Of a stretch of 64,000 bases of DNA, positions 33,967 through 43,174 are shown piece by piece. The notes under the pieces were generated by a model. The model was not told the origin of the DNA. It saw nothing but the letters and a program-made list of their open reading frames with translations, and made no database searches. How positions within the stretch are numbered: the stretch's first letter is position 1; every line of letters begins with the position of its first letter. This DNA comes from Vulcanimicrobiota bacterium. Its GTDB lineage: Bacteria > Vulcanimicrobiota > Xenobia > Xenobiales > Xenobiaceae. The position numbers were made by a program, and so were the translations under genes. The stretch spans positions 186,001-250,000 of the forward strand of contig CALUQR010000004.1 in assembly GCA_944322965.1 (NCBI GenBank), read 5' to 3'.

Positions 33967-35796
33967 CTACTGGGTGAGGGGCACGCCCGCCCACATCCGC
34001 ATAATGTCGACGTAGGTCACCAGTAAGACTAGACCTAAGAGCAGGTAGAGGCCGATATTGTGGACCAGGGCCTCGGTGCGCGGATTGAGCTCCTTACCGC
34101 ATATGGCGCCTACCAATAAGACTAAGAGCCGGGCCCCATCTAAGGCCGGGAAGGGGATAATATTGAAGGCGCCCACCGCGGCGTTAATTAAGGCCACTAC
34201 GTAGAGGAACTTTCCTAAGCCGTCGCTAGAGAGCTCAAAGATCATCTGCATAATGCCCAAAGGACCAGACATTGAGGATTTGACTAAATCGGGGCTTAAG
34301 ACCTTATCGGCCAACTGTTGGATAATGATAACCGGCGCAATAATGAGCCGCCCTATGAGCACAAACGACTGCTTGAAGGCCAAACCGAAGGTGACCGGCT
34401 GGAAAGTCAAGCCCAAATCCGCCTCTTTAATGGGACCTGTCAATTGGAGGCGCACATGTTCCGAGCCTCGCAAGAGATCGAAGACTATAGGCTCGCTCCC
34501 GCCCGCCAAGCGCTGCAGAGCCTGCTGCAAGTCTTGGAGATTAGAGATGAGCGCTCCGTTAACTAAGTAGAGGTAGTCGCCGGCCTGGAAGCCCTCTCGG
34601 GCGCCCAAACTGCCGCTAGCTACGGCGGTAATGAGATTAGTCGTAGTATCGTTAAACTTAAATTCGGTCACCTGGGCGGGCATGATGCCGATCTTGCCCT
34701 CCGGACGCAGCTCTTCAGCGAACATGGCCAACTTGACCTGGCGCTTATCTTGCAGACCGTAGGCTACTTCGACCTTCTGCATCTCCCCCTGGCGCTGGGA
34801 ATTCTCCTCCACTACGCGCTCTAAGCCCTTTTGGAGCTCGGCCAAATTGTGAATAGGCTGACCGTCCAGGGAAATGACTACGTCGCCCACCTTAAATTGT
34901 TGGGTGGGACAATCTTTACCGAAGGGACTGGTGGAGACGACCTGGGGCAAGCCCGCGTCGTTAGCCACAAAGTTGACGCCCGCCGAGGTCAAATTGGGGG
35001 TGACCTCCACTTGCAACTTCTCCTGGCCGCGACTGACCTCTAAGGAGACCGGCTGGGCGGGGTAGCGCGCAATGAGGCGCACCATATCCGTCCCCGAAAC
35101 GACGGGCTGACCCTCGATCTTCTCGATGCGGTCCCCATACTCTAAGCCCGCTCGAGCCGCCGGGGAGTTATCGAAGACCTTCATCACGATGGGCAGACTC
35201 TGAGGACTGAGCTCCGCCAGACCGTAACAAGCTCCGATAATCCAGAACATGATCAAGGCGGAGATAAAATTCATCGTCACCCCGCCCACTACGGTAGCCA
35301 TGCGCCCCCAGATGCTCTTATCGTTGAAGTTACCCTCCACCTCGCGCATCGTCTTGTAAGTACCCGGCGGCAAGTAGCGCACGTGGCCCAAAACGGAACG
35401 GAACTGGTCCCGCTCCTGCTCCGGGATGCGACCCGGCTCTTGGGCTACCTTCTCTAAGGCGGCCGCCAGCTCTTGGGGGGTACCGGGGAGGGCGCTCTCC
35501 GGCAAGTAGGTACTGACCTTCTTAAAGTCCTCCTCCGCCTCGTCGCTATCGGGCTCCTCGCCCAACATAGAGACGTAGCCCCCTAAAGGTAAGAGACAAA
35601 CCGTAAACTCCGTGCCCCGCCACCAGAAGGAGAAGAGGCGCGGCCCAAAACCCAAGGAGAAGCGGGGACAGCGGATCCCCACCCGCCTAGCCATTAAGAA
35701 GTGGCCCAATTCGTGGATGGCAATAATAAAGCCAAAGGCCACGCAGACGGCGATGACGCTGGGGATATTATGGAAAATCCATTGTAAAATGGCCAA
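33967..35796 (-). CDS. rseP: RseP-type site-2 metalloprotease
   Basis: 609 residues. Zinc site HELGH (His28, Glu29, His32) in the first membrane segment, the second motif FNIIPFPALDGARLL near the C-terminus, and two or three PDZ-like regions between (GDRIEKIEGQPV, GDVVISLDGQPI, AGDYLYLVNGALI). It cleaves membrane-spanning substrates such as anti-sigma factors or signal peptide remnants. Longer than E. coli RseP (450) owing to an insertion (about 85-160) and an extra PDZ-like region. Order dxr, rseP is common in bacteria. Confidence 0.94.
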   Translation of the reverse strand: MAILQWIFHNIPSVIAVCVAFGFIIAIHELGHFLMARRVGIRCPRFSLGFGPRLFSFWWRGTEFTVCLLPLGGYVSMLGEEPDSDEAEEDFKKVSTYLPESALPGTPQELAAALEKVAQEPGRIPEQERDQFRSVLGHVRYLPPGTYKTMREVEGNFNDKSIWGRMATVVGGVTMNFISALIMFWIIGACYGLAELSPQSLPIVMKVFDNSPAARAGLEYGDRIEKIEGQPVVSGTDMVRLIARYPAQPVSLEVSRGQEKLQVEVTPNLTSAGVNFVANDAGLPQVVSTSPFGKDCPTQQFKVGDVVISLDGQPIHNLAELQKGLERVVEENSQRQGEMQKVEVAYGLQDKRQVKLAMFAEELRPEGKIGIMPAQVTEFKFNDTTTNLITAVASGSLGAREGFQAGDYLYLVNGALISNLQDLQQALQRLAGGSEPIVFDLLRGSEHVRLQLTGPIKEADLGLTFQPVTFGLAFKQSFVLIGRLIIAPVIIIQQLADKVLSPDLVKSSMSGPLGIMQMIFELSSDGLGKFLYVVALINAAVGAFNIIPFPALDGARLLVLLVGAICGKELNPRTEALVHNIGLYLLLGLVLLVTYVDIMRMWAGVPLTQ

Positions 35797-35811
35797 ACTA
35801 AACTTCCTCCC

Positions 35812-36987
35812 TTAATGGCTGGCGGCGATCCGGTAGTCGGCTACGAAGGTGCGAGCTAACTCCCTAGTCTGGGCGTCGACCCGCTCCAAGTCGGCCAAGG
35901 TGGGCTGAGCAATAAGCGTATGGGCCTCCATAGCCCGCCCGATAATATCGGCAATAGCGGGGAAATAGATCTCGCCTTGCAAGAAGCTAGCTACGGCCAC
36001 TTCGTTGGCGGCGTTGACTACGCAAGGCATGGTCCCCCCTTGGCGCCCGGCTTGGAAGGCGTAACCTAAGCAGGGGAAATCGTCCCAGCGCGGCTGCTCA
36101 AAGGTCAGCTGCGCGCACTTCTCTATGGTCAATTTCTCCCAGGCGTGGGGCAAGCGCTCCGGCCAGCCCAGAGCGTACTGGATGGGGGTGCGCATATCGG
36201 GCAGGCCCACTTGGGCTAAGATGGAGCCGTCAATAAATTCGACCATCGAGTGCACGATGCTCTGGGGGTGAACCCAAACCTCGATCTGCTCTAAGCTGGC
36301 CCCGAAGAGGTGCATAGCCTCTAAGACCTCAAAGCCCTTATTCATTAAGGTAGCCGAGTCGATGGTAATCTTAGCCCCCATATTCCAGGTGGGATGTTGC
36401 AGGGCTTGGGCGGCCGTCATCCGCCCCAACTCCTCTTTAGGGCGCTTCCTAAAGGGGCCGCCCGAAGCGGTGAGCAAGATCCGCTGCAGAGTCTTGGCCG
36501 GCTGCCCCTCCAAACATTGGAAGATGGCCGAATGTTCAGAGTCGACGGGCAGTAAGGGTACGCCCTTAGTCTGCGCTAACTTGGTGACCAACTCGCCCCC
36601 CACTACTAAGGTCTCCTTATTGGCCAAAGCGATAGGCTTGCCTTGCTCTAAAGCGGCCAGGGTAGGTTTTAAGCCCGCCACCCCCACTAAAGCGGAGAGG
36701 ACTATATCTTGATCCGCTTGGGAGGCGGCCTCCAAGACCCCTTGGGGGCCGGCTAAGATCTCTACGGGTACCCCCGTCAAGGCCTCGCGCAACTGGGGCA
36801 AGTACTCTTCCTCTTCTAAGGCGATGAGGCGCGGGCGGAATTTCCTAGTCTGCTGGGCCAAAAGCTCCCAAGAGCGGCGCGCTACCAAGACTCCCGCTTT
36901 AAAGCGCTCTGGAAAAGCTTCGATAACGTCTAAAGTTTGGGTTCCGATCGAGCCGGTCGATCCTAAGAGAGATACACTTTTGAGCAT
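35812..36987 (-). CDS. dxr: 1-deoxy-D-xylulose 5-phosphate reductoisomerase
   Basis: 391 residues; converts DXP to MEP in the non-mevalonate isoprenoid pathway, supplying undecaprenyl phosphate and other prenyl lipids. NADPH loop LLGSTGSIGTQTLDVI at the N-terminus, then ALANKETLVVGG, LPVDSEHSAIFQCL, LTASGGPFR, and MNKGFEVLEAMHLF with the metal/substrate residues. Full length; 15 bases before rseP. Confidence 0.97.
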   Translation of the reverse strand: MLKSVSLLGSTGSIGTQTLDVIEAFPERFKAGVLVARRSWELLAQQTRKFRPRLIALEEEEYLPQLREALTGVPVEILAGPQGVLEAASQADQDIVLSALVGVAGLKPTLAALEQGKPIALANKETLVVGGELVTKLAQTKGVPLLPVDSEHSAIFQCLEGQPAKTLQRILLTASGGPFRKRPKEELGRMTAAQALQHPTWNMGAKITIDSATLMNKGFEVLEAMHLFGASLEQIEVWVHPQSIVHSMVEFIDGSILAQVGLPDMRTPIQYALGWPERLPHAWEKLTIEKCAQLTFEQPRWDDFPCLGYAFQAGRQGGTMPCVVNAANEVAVASFLQGEIYFPAIADIIGRAMEAHTLIAQPTLADLERVDAQTRELARTFVADYRIAASH

Positions 36988-37036
36988 AGATTATTCTGAC
37001 TCCTCAGCGAAATAAAGCCCTCAACTTGCAGGGACT

Positions 37037-38056
37037 CTAGCTAGTAAAGAAGCGGGTTAAGGGGGCGAGGCTCACCGTAAAGGCCACCATAAAGTAAGCG
37101 AACATGGTAGCGAAGAGGTAAGAATCGAAGCGGTCTAAGAGACCTCCGTGGCCGGGGATAGCGTCCCCCGAATCCTTAGCCTGGGCGTCGCGTTTGAGCG
37201 AAGACTCGTAGAGATCTCCCAATTGGCCCATCAGGGAGCAACCTAAACCCAAAACGAGCCAGAAGAAGAGGTTAAATTGTAAGTCGAGCTGCAGAGCCTG
37301 CGAGCCTACGTACCCTCCCCAAGCGGCCAGAAAAGAGCAACCGAGAGCCCCCCAAAAACCGGCCCACGTCTTGCCGGGCGAGACGCAGGGGCAGAGCTTA
37401 GAGCAACCTAGAGTGCGCCCGATGGCGTAGGCCCCGACGTCGGTGACGATACAGATGAGGACCACAAAGGCCACTAAGAAGAGATGGATGTGGCGCAACG
37501 AGATCATGAGCGCCGGCAAGAAGCCGCAATAGAGGACGGCCATACAGTTGAGGGCGCTATCGGCCATGGCGGAGCTGCGCTCTTGGGGATGGAAGACGTT
37601 ATCTAAAGCGGAGCAAAAGAGGCACCACAAGAGGACGACCATCGAGAGCCACCCTTGGGTAGAGGTCTCAAAGTTGAAGCTATGGATTAAGACCATAGCC
37701 AAAGAGCAGACCCCCACCAAATAGGGGCGCGGCTTAAAGGAGCGTAAACGCGCCAAATGGCAGTATTCCCAGCTTAAGCCTAAACTGACTAGGGCCACTA
37801 ACCCCACAAAGTACCACCCTCCCAACCAGAGCGCCGATCCAGCGATTAGGGCCAGAGCTACGCTGGAGATACAGCGCAGACAGAGGTTGGGGCTGGGATG
37901 GAAGAGCGACCACTGGGGCAAGGTCGAGGCGGTACTATTATCAGAAATGGAACTCATCACTCTCACCAAAGGATTAGAGGCTAATTGCAGGGGCCTCTTT
38001 TTTCCCGGGCAGGGGAGTCCTTCTTCTGGAGCCCTTTTAGCCAGCTGCTCTGGCAA
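37037..38056 (-). CDS. cdsA: Phosphatidate cytidylyltransferase
   Basis: Polytopic membrane enzyme making CDP-diacylglycerol. The CdsA signature is clear near the end: KDSGDAIPGHGGLLDRFDS, preceded by SPGKTWAGFWGAL and VTDVGAYAIGR. The start is uncertain: TTG at 38056 (GGGAG upstream) gives 339 residues with a nonconserved N-terminus, whereas ATG at 37957 gives 306 residues. The membrane domain begins only after both. Part of the dxr-rseP-pssA lipid group. Confidence 0.93.
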   Translation of the reverse strand: MPEQLAKRAPEEGLPCPGKKRPLQLASNPLVRVMSSISDNSTASTLPQWSLFHPSPNLCLRCISSVALALIAGSALWLGGWYFVGLVALVSLGLSWEYCHLARLRSFKPRPYLVGVCSLAMVLIHSFNFETSTQGWLSMVVLLWCLFCSALDNVFHPQERSSAMADSALNCMAVLYCGFLPALMISLRHIHLFLVAFVVLICIVTDVGAYAIGRTLGCSKLCPCVSPGKTWAGFWGALGCSFLAAWGGYVGSQALQLDLQFNLFFWLVLGLGCSLMGQLGDLYESSLKRDAQAKDSGDAIPGHGGLLDRFDSYLFATMFAYFMVAFTVSLAPLTRFFTS

Positions 38057-38122
38057 TTTTCTCCCTATTGTGGGGCCTAGATAGGGGAGTAAGGGGGCTC
38101 ATCGTAGAAATAGCCCTCCGTT

Positions 38123-39331
38123 ATGCGTGTCGCCCTCTTTACCAATGCCTACCTGCCCATCGTCAGCGGAGTAGTCAACTCCGTCTACCTGATCCGCGAA
38201 GGCCTCTTGCGCACAGGCAATACCCCCTTCGTCTTCGCCCCCAAGGTGGCGGGTTACAAAGAGGAACATAGCGGAGTGTGGCGCTTCCCCTCCGTCAACT
38301 TAACTCGCAAAGTCAACTTCCCCATCGCTATCCCCTACTCTAACCGCCTCTTCAGTCTGATCGCCAATATGGGGCTCAATGTCATCCACACCCACCACCC
38401 CTTCTTGCTGGGCGAGGTGGGGGCTCGCTTTGCCAAAGTGCTGGGCATCCCCTTGGTCTATACCTTCCATACCCAATTGGAAAAGTACGCCCATTACGTG
38501 CCCCTCCCCCAAGAATTAGTCTGTAAAGCGGCTCGGGAGGCGGTAGCGAAGTATACTAGCCACTGCGATTGCGTCATCTGTCCCTCCCCTTCCATCCGCA
38601 GCCTGCTCGACGAGTATAAGGTCACCTGCCGGGTAGAGGTCTTACAGAACGCTATCGATGTGCGCTCCTTCGAAAGGGCCGACGGCGGCGCCCTGCGCCA
38701 AGAGTTGGGCTTGACCCCCGAAAATATCCTCTGCATCTTTACGGGGCGCATGGGTTTAGAGAAGAACTTGAGTTTTATGTTGCGCGCCTTCCAAAAGGTC
38801 CAAGAGCGCCTCCCCCAAGCCCGTTTGATGCTCTTAGGGGACGGCCCCCTCTTAGAGGATCTCCAGGAGGAGGCCCGCCAGTTGGGGATCGCCCCCTACG
38901 TCTTCTTCCCCGGGCGCGTCTCTTACCAGCAGATCCCCTGCTACTATAAGGCGGCCGATCTCTTCGTCATGACTAGCACTACCGAGGTTAAGCCCTTGGC
39001 CGTCTTAGAGGGGATGTCCGCCAGCTTACCCGTCATCGCCGTCGACGCCTGCGGAACGGGGGATACGGTCACCGACGGTAAAGACGGGCTCCTCTGCCCC
39101 TGCGAGGAGGAGGCCTTCGTCAAGATCTTAGAGCGCGCCATTGGCGATAACGAGCTGCGCCAGAAGATGAGCCAAGCGGCCCATACGACCGCTTGCCAGT
39201 ACTCTATCGAAAATTACACTACCAAATTGCTCCAACTCTACCGCGAGGTGGGGGCTAAAGATACCCCCCGCGACAAGAGCAAGAGTCTAAGTTGGGGCGA
39301 GTTGCAAGAGCGCCTCTTGAGCACCTGGTAG
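38123..39331 (+). CDS. GT4-family glycosyltransferase
   Basis: 402 residues, GT-B fold. N-terminal domain FTNAYLPIVSGVVNSVYLI and HTHHPFLLGEVGARFAK; C-terminal domain FTGRMGLEKNLSFMLRAF, LLGDGPLLEDLQ, and the donor-binding TEVKPLAVLEGMSASLPVIA (Glu-x7-Glu). It resembles enzymes that glucosylate diacylglycerol or phosphatidylinositol, such as 1,2-diacylglycerol 3-glucosyltransferase; the acceptor is not provable here. It starts divergently from cdsA, and its end overlaps the converging prenyl-synthase gene by 45 bases. Confidence 0.92.
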   Translation: MRVALFTNAYLPIVSGVVNSVYLIREGLLRTGNTPFVFAPKVAGYKEEHSGVWRFPSVNLTRKVNFPIAIPYSNRLFSLIANMGLNVIHTHHPFLLGEVGARFAKVLGIPLVYTFHTQLEKYAHYVPLPQELVCKAAREAVAKYTSHCDCVICPSPSIRSLLDEYKVTCRVEVLQNAIDVRSFERADGGALRQELGLTPENILCIFTGRMGLEKNLSFMLRAFQKVQERLPQARLMLLGDGPLLEDLQEEARQLGIAPYVFFPGRVSYQQIPCYYKAADLFVMTSTTEVKPLAVLEGMSASLPVIAVDACGTGDTVTDGKDGLLCPCEEEAFVKILERAIGDNELRQKMSQAAHTTACQYSIENYTTKLLQLYREVGAKDTPRDKSKSLSWGELQERLLSTW

Positions 39332-40414
39332 ACTCTTAGCCTCCGCCGCTAAGGCCCGCTCCACCTGGATTAAGATGCGACCCGCTAAGAGCTGGAAGCC
39401 CAACTCTAGGGCCCAGTTGCTCCAGGCGATAAGCAGGGTGCAGCCCATCATTAGATAGACCCAACGCCTAGAGACTTTGATCCGCGCTTGGAAGCTGGGC
39501 CACTGGGGGCTGGCCACTAACTTATAGAGCGTCCCCAAACCGATAGCTACGGGCCAGATAGTAGCTAAGCGCAACCAGTAAGCTCGCCAGGGGGTCTTTT
39601 GGATGTAGCGCCAGGCCCAGTAGAAGTGCTCTAAGGCCCGCTCTACCCAGGGGTAGAGGCGCTCTTTATAAATATCTAGAGAGCCCTGGCCGTCTCCCAC
39701 TACTCTTTCTAAGCCTAAGCCGGGGATGTAGGCCCGCCCGTTAGTGAGGTCGCGGGGGAGATCGCGCAAGATATTGACATATTGGAGCGCTTTACCAAAC
39801 TCTACCCCCCAGGCCTCCATTAGGGGCAAGTCGCTAGGGGAGATAGCCCGCAAGTAGTGGGAGGTGATCCTACTCCAAAACTGGCCCACACAGCCCGCCA
39901 CTAAGTAGGTGTAATCTTCGATCTGCTCTAAGGTGCGGAAGGCGCCCGGGAAGTAACTGAGGTCGAGCTGCATCCCTTTAATTAAGGTCTCGACGACTAG
40001 GGCTACCTGCTGTTTAGCGTAAGGGTCGAGGCTCTGGTAGAGGGTATAGACTTGGGGCAGGCGCTCTAAAAGGCGAACTTCGCCCGCCGTCAGCCCTTTG
40101 CGCACCGCCTGGCGCCGCCCGTAAGAGGCCCAATGTTCCCAGCAAGATTGGTACTCGCTAGCCGGTTCCTGGCTGGAGATAATCTGGGCCCAGGCATTCA
40201 AGTCTTGTAGGCGCTCCGTAGGCTGCAAGGCGGGATTATCGGCCAAAGTGTCGGCGGCCCGAGCCAAGAGGTAGGCTGCGCCAATGGGGACGCGCACCTC
40301 CAAGGGGAGAATGCGCATACTCAAATAAAAGGCTCGGGAGACGTCGGCTAGACAGCTGCCCAATAACTCCTCGTGGGGCAAGGCGGTGCGGCTCAAGCTC
40401 TTCACCTCAACCAA
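39287..40414 (-). CDS. Squalene/phytoene synthase family protein
   Basis: 375 residues. Head-to-head prenyl diphosphate synthase fold with two Asp-rich sites: RAADTLAD (Asp55 and Asp59) and YVNILRDLPRDLTNGRAYIP (about 213-232), plus YCYLVAGCVGQ-like helix YTYLVAGCVGQFW. A hydrophobic segment near 317-338 suggests membrane association. Phytoene or squalene formation (or a related hydroxysqualene/dehydrosqualene step) is inferred; no desaturase or squalene hopene cyclase gene is in the window. It overlaps the upstream ATP-grasp gene by 13 bases, a two-gene operon. Confidence 0.88.
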   Translation of the reverse strand: MVEVKSLSRTALPHEELLGSCLADVSRAFYLSMRILPLEVRVPIGAAYLLARAADTLADNPALQPTERLQDLNAWAQIISSQEPASEYQSCWEHWASYGRRQAVRKGLTAGEVRLLERLPQVYTLYQSLDPYAKQQVALVVETLIKGMQLDLSYFPGAFRTLEQIEDYTYLVAGCVGQFWSRITSHYLRAISPSDLPLMEAWGVEFGKALQYVNILRDLPRDLTNGRAYIPGLGLERVVGDGQGSLDIYKERLYPWVERALEHFYWAWRYIQKTPWRAYWLRLATIWPVAIGLGTLYKLVASPQWPSFQARIKVSRRWVYLMMGCTLLIAWSNWALELGFQLLAGRILIQVERALAAEAKSLPGAQEALLQLAPT

Positions 40415-41961
40415 CTGAGCTCGCGCGCCTGCTTAGCCAAGATCTGGCGCGTACTCTCTACTAACTCCCAAGCCTCCTTGGGGGTGGGAGCCACACAAGT
40501 ACCCCCTAAACGCCCATACTGGGAGAGGGAGCCGAACATATGGAAGATGACCCCGCTGCAGAGGGCGGAGTTATAATGTAAACCGAACTCGTTGGCGATA
40601 TCGATGACGTCGGAAGGGCACAAGCCCCGAGCCTCAGGGGGCGCGATATTAGAGAAGGAGACGTAGCAGATCTCCTCCCCCGAAGGTAAGCGGAAGGTCC
40701 CAGAGTGGGGATCGTAACCGCCGCCAGTCAAGTAACTAGTCAGACTGAGGGGATGGGTCGTCCCCCCGCGCCGCAAGTTGATCTCGATAGCGTAGAGGTC
40801 GCAATCGCCGCAGCGGTAGGGCTCGCCCTCTACCCAACTGGCGGGAGGGGCCGAATCTTTAGGGACGGCCACGAAGTCGATAGCCGCCGGACCTACGGCC
40901 CCTAAAAGGAGCAATTCTCGGCCGATGCGCTGGGCTAAGCAGTGTAAGCCCTGCACATAATTCTGGCGCGCCGGCAAGGTACAGCCTACATACTCTAAGT
41001 TAGAGCCGCCCCCCAACTCCTGCTCGTGAGTAGAGTCTATTAAGAGCTCTCCCAGAGGGGTAATGAAGATCTGGACGGTGGGCGAACTCCAGCCCGGACC
41101 GGCGATGAAGCTCTCTACGACTCCCCCCTGGTCGGCTAAGATCTCGGCGAAATGGTTGCCCTCGCCCCCCTCTAAGGAGGAGGCGGAGAGCTCCTCTAAG
41201 TAGGCGACTAACTGGGCCGTACTCTTGAGGGAGGCGATCTTATTCAGATCGATAAGCAGACTCCCGATTCCGGAGAAGCCCTCGTTGAGCTTTAAGACGA
41301 CCTTCTCTAAGCCGGGACACTCCTGGCGCAGCTCGGAGATAGCTTGAGCCGCCTCCTCTAAAGTGCGGATCGAACTGCGGCCGCGCGGATGGCCGATCCC
41401 CAACTTGGCGAAGATCTCTCGGGCCCCCGATTTACCGTTCCAATAGCGCAGATCGGCCGTCGCTCCTAAAATGGGTATCCCTAAGCGGACCGCCAGTTGG
41501 CGCTCTAAATCGGTATTGTAATAGACCTCCATATAAGAGAGGGCGGGATTGACGATAGTTCTGCGGATGCGCTCTACTACCGCCGGACGCTCTAAGACCT
41601 TTTCCGTCAAGGGGCGATCGGAGCGATCTTGTAAGGCTATAAGCTGGAGGCGCTCTCTAGCGTGGGAGAAGGTGACTCCGGGCAAAAATTGGAGGTAGTA
41701 GGCTATAACCTCGTCGGGGATACGCAGGGAACTGAGGTAGACGACCTTGGTCTTAGGCATCCCCAAAAGGGTCAAAAAGGAGAGCAAGCGCTCCTCGTAG
41801 TGGACCGATCCCTTGACGCGCTCTAACTCTAAGGGGGGCAGAGAGATAGAGGGTAAGACTACTACCGTGCGCTCTGAGCGCGGATCGCTCCCCAAACTCT
41901 GCCAGGCGGCGGGCAGGCGCCTCTGTAAGGCTTGAAAATCTACTTGCCAACTGTTGGACAT
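40402..41961 (-). CDS. PGM1-like ATP-grasp peptide ligase
   Basis: About 519 residues from ATG 41961 (GAGAGG upstream; an ATG at 41979 is less likely). The C-terminal half is an ATP-grasp core: VVLKLNEGFSGIGS, VVESFIAGPGW, AIDFVAV, and the metal/ATP motif YAIEINLRRGGTTHPL. The segment SPTVQIFITPLGELLIDSTHEQ and the end after GLHYNSALCSGVIFHM resemble PGM1-type ligases (pheganomycin peptide ligase) and their C-terminal domain. The substrate could be a peptide or amino acid; unknown. Coupled with the prenyl synthase downstream. Confidence 0.75.
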   Translation of the reverse strand: MSNSWQVDFQALQRRLPAAWQSLGSDPRSERTVVVLPSISLPPLELERVKGSVHYEERLLSFLTLLGMPKTKVVYLSSLRIPDEVIAYYLQFLPGVTFSHARERLQLIALQDRSDRPLTEKVLERPAVVERIRRTIVNPALSYMEVYYNTDLERQLAVRLGIPILGATADLRYWNGKSGAREIFAKLGIGHPRGRSSIRTLEEAAQAISELRQECPGLEKVVLKLNEGFSGIGSLLIDLNKIASLKSTAQLVAYLEELSASSLEGGEGNHFAEILADQGGVVESFIAGPGWSSPTVQIFITPLGELLIDSTHEQELGGGSNLEYVGCTLPARQNYVQGLHCLAQRIGRELLLLGAVGPAAIDFVAVPKDSAPPASWVEGEPYRCGDCDLYAIEINLRRGGTTHPLSLTSYLTGGGYDPHSGTFRLPSGEEICYVSFSNIAPPEARGLCPSDVIDIANEFGLHYNSALCSGVIFHMFGSLSQYGRLGGTCVAPTPKEAWELVESTRQILAKQARELSWLR

Positions 41962-42090
41962 CTTGCGGCCTCTCTCCATGGGCTATACTATAAACTGACC
42001 TAGCAAAAATCTTTTGACCAAGGAGGGCTGAGCCCCTGCGCCAGGAGAGATCCGATTTAGCCAGAGAGCGCTCGCCGCAATAAAGTAGGC

Positions 42091-42627
42091 ATGTCTATAG
42101 TTACCAAGACGGGAGATGGGGGCCAGACCGCTTTAGTAGGGGGAACGCGGGTCTCTAAGGACCACCCCCGGGTAGAAGCTTACGGGAGTATCGACGAACT
42201 GGGAGCCTGGCTGGGCGTCGTCTTGACCTATCCCCTCCCCCCGCCCTTTCCCCAACAGCTGCGCTCCCTGCAGCGCCAACTCTTCCAAGTGGGGGCCGAT
42301 CTGGCCGCCCCCCAAGCGGCCAGCCCTTACCTTAAGCCCCAAGCTTTAGAGGAGCTAGAGAGTAACCTCCAAGCTCTCTTAGCTGACCTCCCGCCTCAAA
42401 AGGGCTTTATCCTCTGCGGGGGCAGTCCCGCGGGCGCGCGCCTCCACTTAGCCCGCGCCGTCTGCCGGCGCGCCGAACGCCAGGCGGTAACCTTAAGCCA
42501 TAACTTAGCCCCCGGGGAATACTTTAACCCCCAGGTCCTCATATACCTCAACCGCCTCTCCGACTACCTTTACGTAGCCGCCCGCCTCGTCAACCTCCAA
42601 CAAGGGGGGAGGGAAGAGGAATTATAA
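42091..42627 (+). CDS. Corrinoid adenosyltransferase, PduO type
   Basis: 178 residues. Transfers adenosyl from ATP to cob(I)alamin to make adenosylcobalamin. Signature TKTGDGGQTALVGGTRVSKDH with Tyr/Gly in EAYGSIDELGAWLG, and the second motif RAVCRRAERQAV with downstream YLNRLSDYLYVAAR. Complete. Its product supports B12-dependent enzymes not seen here. No cobalamin riboswitch is recognisable upstream. Confidence 0.95.
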   Translation: MSIVTKTGDGGQTALVGGTRVSKDHPRVEAYGSIDELGAWLGVVLTYPLPPPFPQQLRSLQRQLFQVGADLAAPQAASPYLKPQALEELESNLQALLADLPPQKGFILCGGSPAGARLHLARAVCRRAERQAVTLSHNLAPGEYFNPQVLIYLNRLSDYLYVAARLVNLQQGGREEEL

Positions 42628-42649
42628 AAAGAGGAATATTCCTTTTTTT
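42626..42649 (+). terminator. Short terminator after the adenosyltransferase
   Basis: The palindrome AGGAATATTCCT (42632-42643), flanked by A5 upstream and a T7 run downstream. The stem is short but A/T pairing extends it. It precedes the rpsT promoter. Confidence 0.6.
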
Positions 42650-42662
42650 ATCTCTCCAAAGC

Positions 42663-42692
42663 TTGCTAAGAGCGGGGAGGGCGTGCTATAAT
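42663..42692 (+). promoter_or_regulatory. rpsT promoter
   Basis: TTGCTA (42663-42668) and consensus TATAAT (42687-42692), spacer 18, with TG one base before the -10 (TGCTATAAT, extended -10). Transcription would start near 42699, giving a leader of about 70 bases. Confidence 0.8.
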
Positions 42693-42728
42693 GCCCCAGA
42701 TTTCATGCATATAGTCCATATGCCGCAA

Positions 42729-42746
42729 AGCCGCTGGCAGGCGGCT
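42729..42746 (+). promoter_or_regulatory. Leader hairpin upstream of rpsT
   Basis: AGCCGC (42729-42734) pairs with GCGGCT (42741-42746) in the untranslated leader, 10 bases before the GGAGG ribosome binding site (42756-42760). S20 synthesis is autoregulated in some bacteria; whether this hairpin takes part is a guess. Confidence 0.35.
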
Positions 42747-42768
42747 ATTATTTTCGGAGGAACCCCCC

Positions 42769-43041
42769 ATGGCAAATATTAAGACCGCCAAAAAGATGAT
42801 CTTGGTCCACGAGCGTCGCCGCAAGCGCAACGTCAGCGTGCGCACCCGCGTCAAGAACGTCTTTAAGAGCGCTTTGGCCAAGGTCAGCGCGGGCGAGGCC
42901 AAGGCTGAGGAGTTGCAGAACTCTCTGAGCGCCGCCGCTTCCGCCATCGACAAGGCCGTGGCTAAAGGCATTATCCACAAGAACAAGGCTGCCCGTCGCA
43001 AGTCTCGTTTAGCCCGCAAGATCAACGCCCTCAACGCCTAA
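42769..43041 (+). CDS. rpsT: 30S ribosomal protein S20
   Basis: 90 residues, strongly basic, begins MANIKTAKKMILVHERRRKRN and ends with the KGIIHKNKAARRKSRLARKIN helix typical of S20, which binds the 5' domain of 16S rRNA. Own promoter and terminator; GGAGG ribosome binding site. Confidence 0.98.
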   Translation: MANIKTAKKMILVHERRRKRNVSVRTRVKNVFKSALAKVSAGEAKAEELQNSLSAAASAIDKAVAKGIIHKNKAARRKSRLARKINALNA

Positions 43042-43061
43042 GCGGCTGCTGAGAGGCTAAG

Positions 43062-43104
43062 AAAAATAGCCTGACCTCTTAGCTAAGAGGGGGCTATTTT
43101 TTTT
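43062..43104 (+). terminator. rpsT terminator
   Basis: AAATAGCC pairs with GGCTATTT, enclosing the inner palindrome CCTCTTAGCTAAGAGG. Eight or more T follow. Strong intrinsic terminator. Confidence 0.9.
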
Positions 43105-43174
43105 GCCCTAGGCTAGCTGGGCCCCCGCCCCGCCAAGACAAGGAACCGCCCTTAAGGCACAGAACCTGGCCCCC

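Noticed and set aside
42000-42090. Possible cobalamin riboswitch upstream of the adenosyltransferase (GCGCCAGGAGAG resembles part of a B12 box)
   Set aside because: The other conserved elements, in particular GCCACTG, are missing, and the gap to the divergent gene is too short for a full riboswitch.
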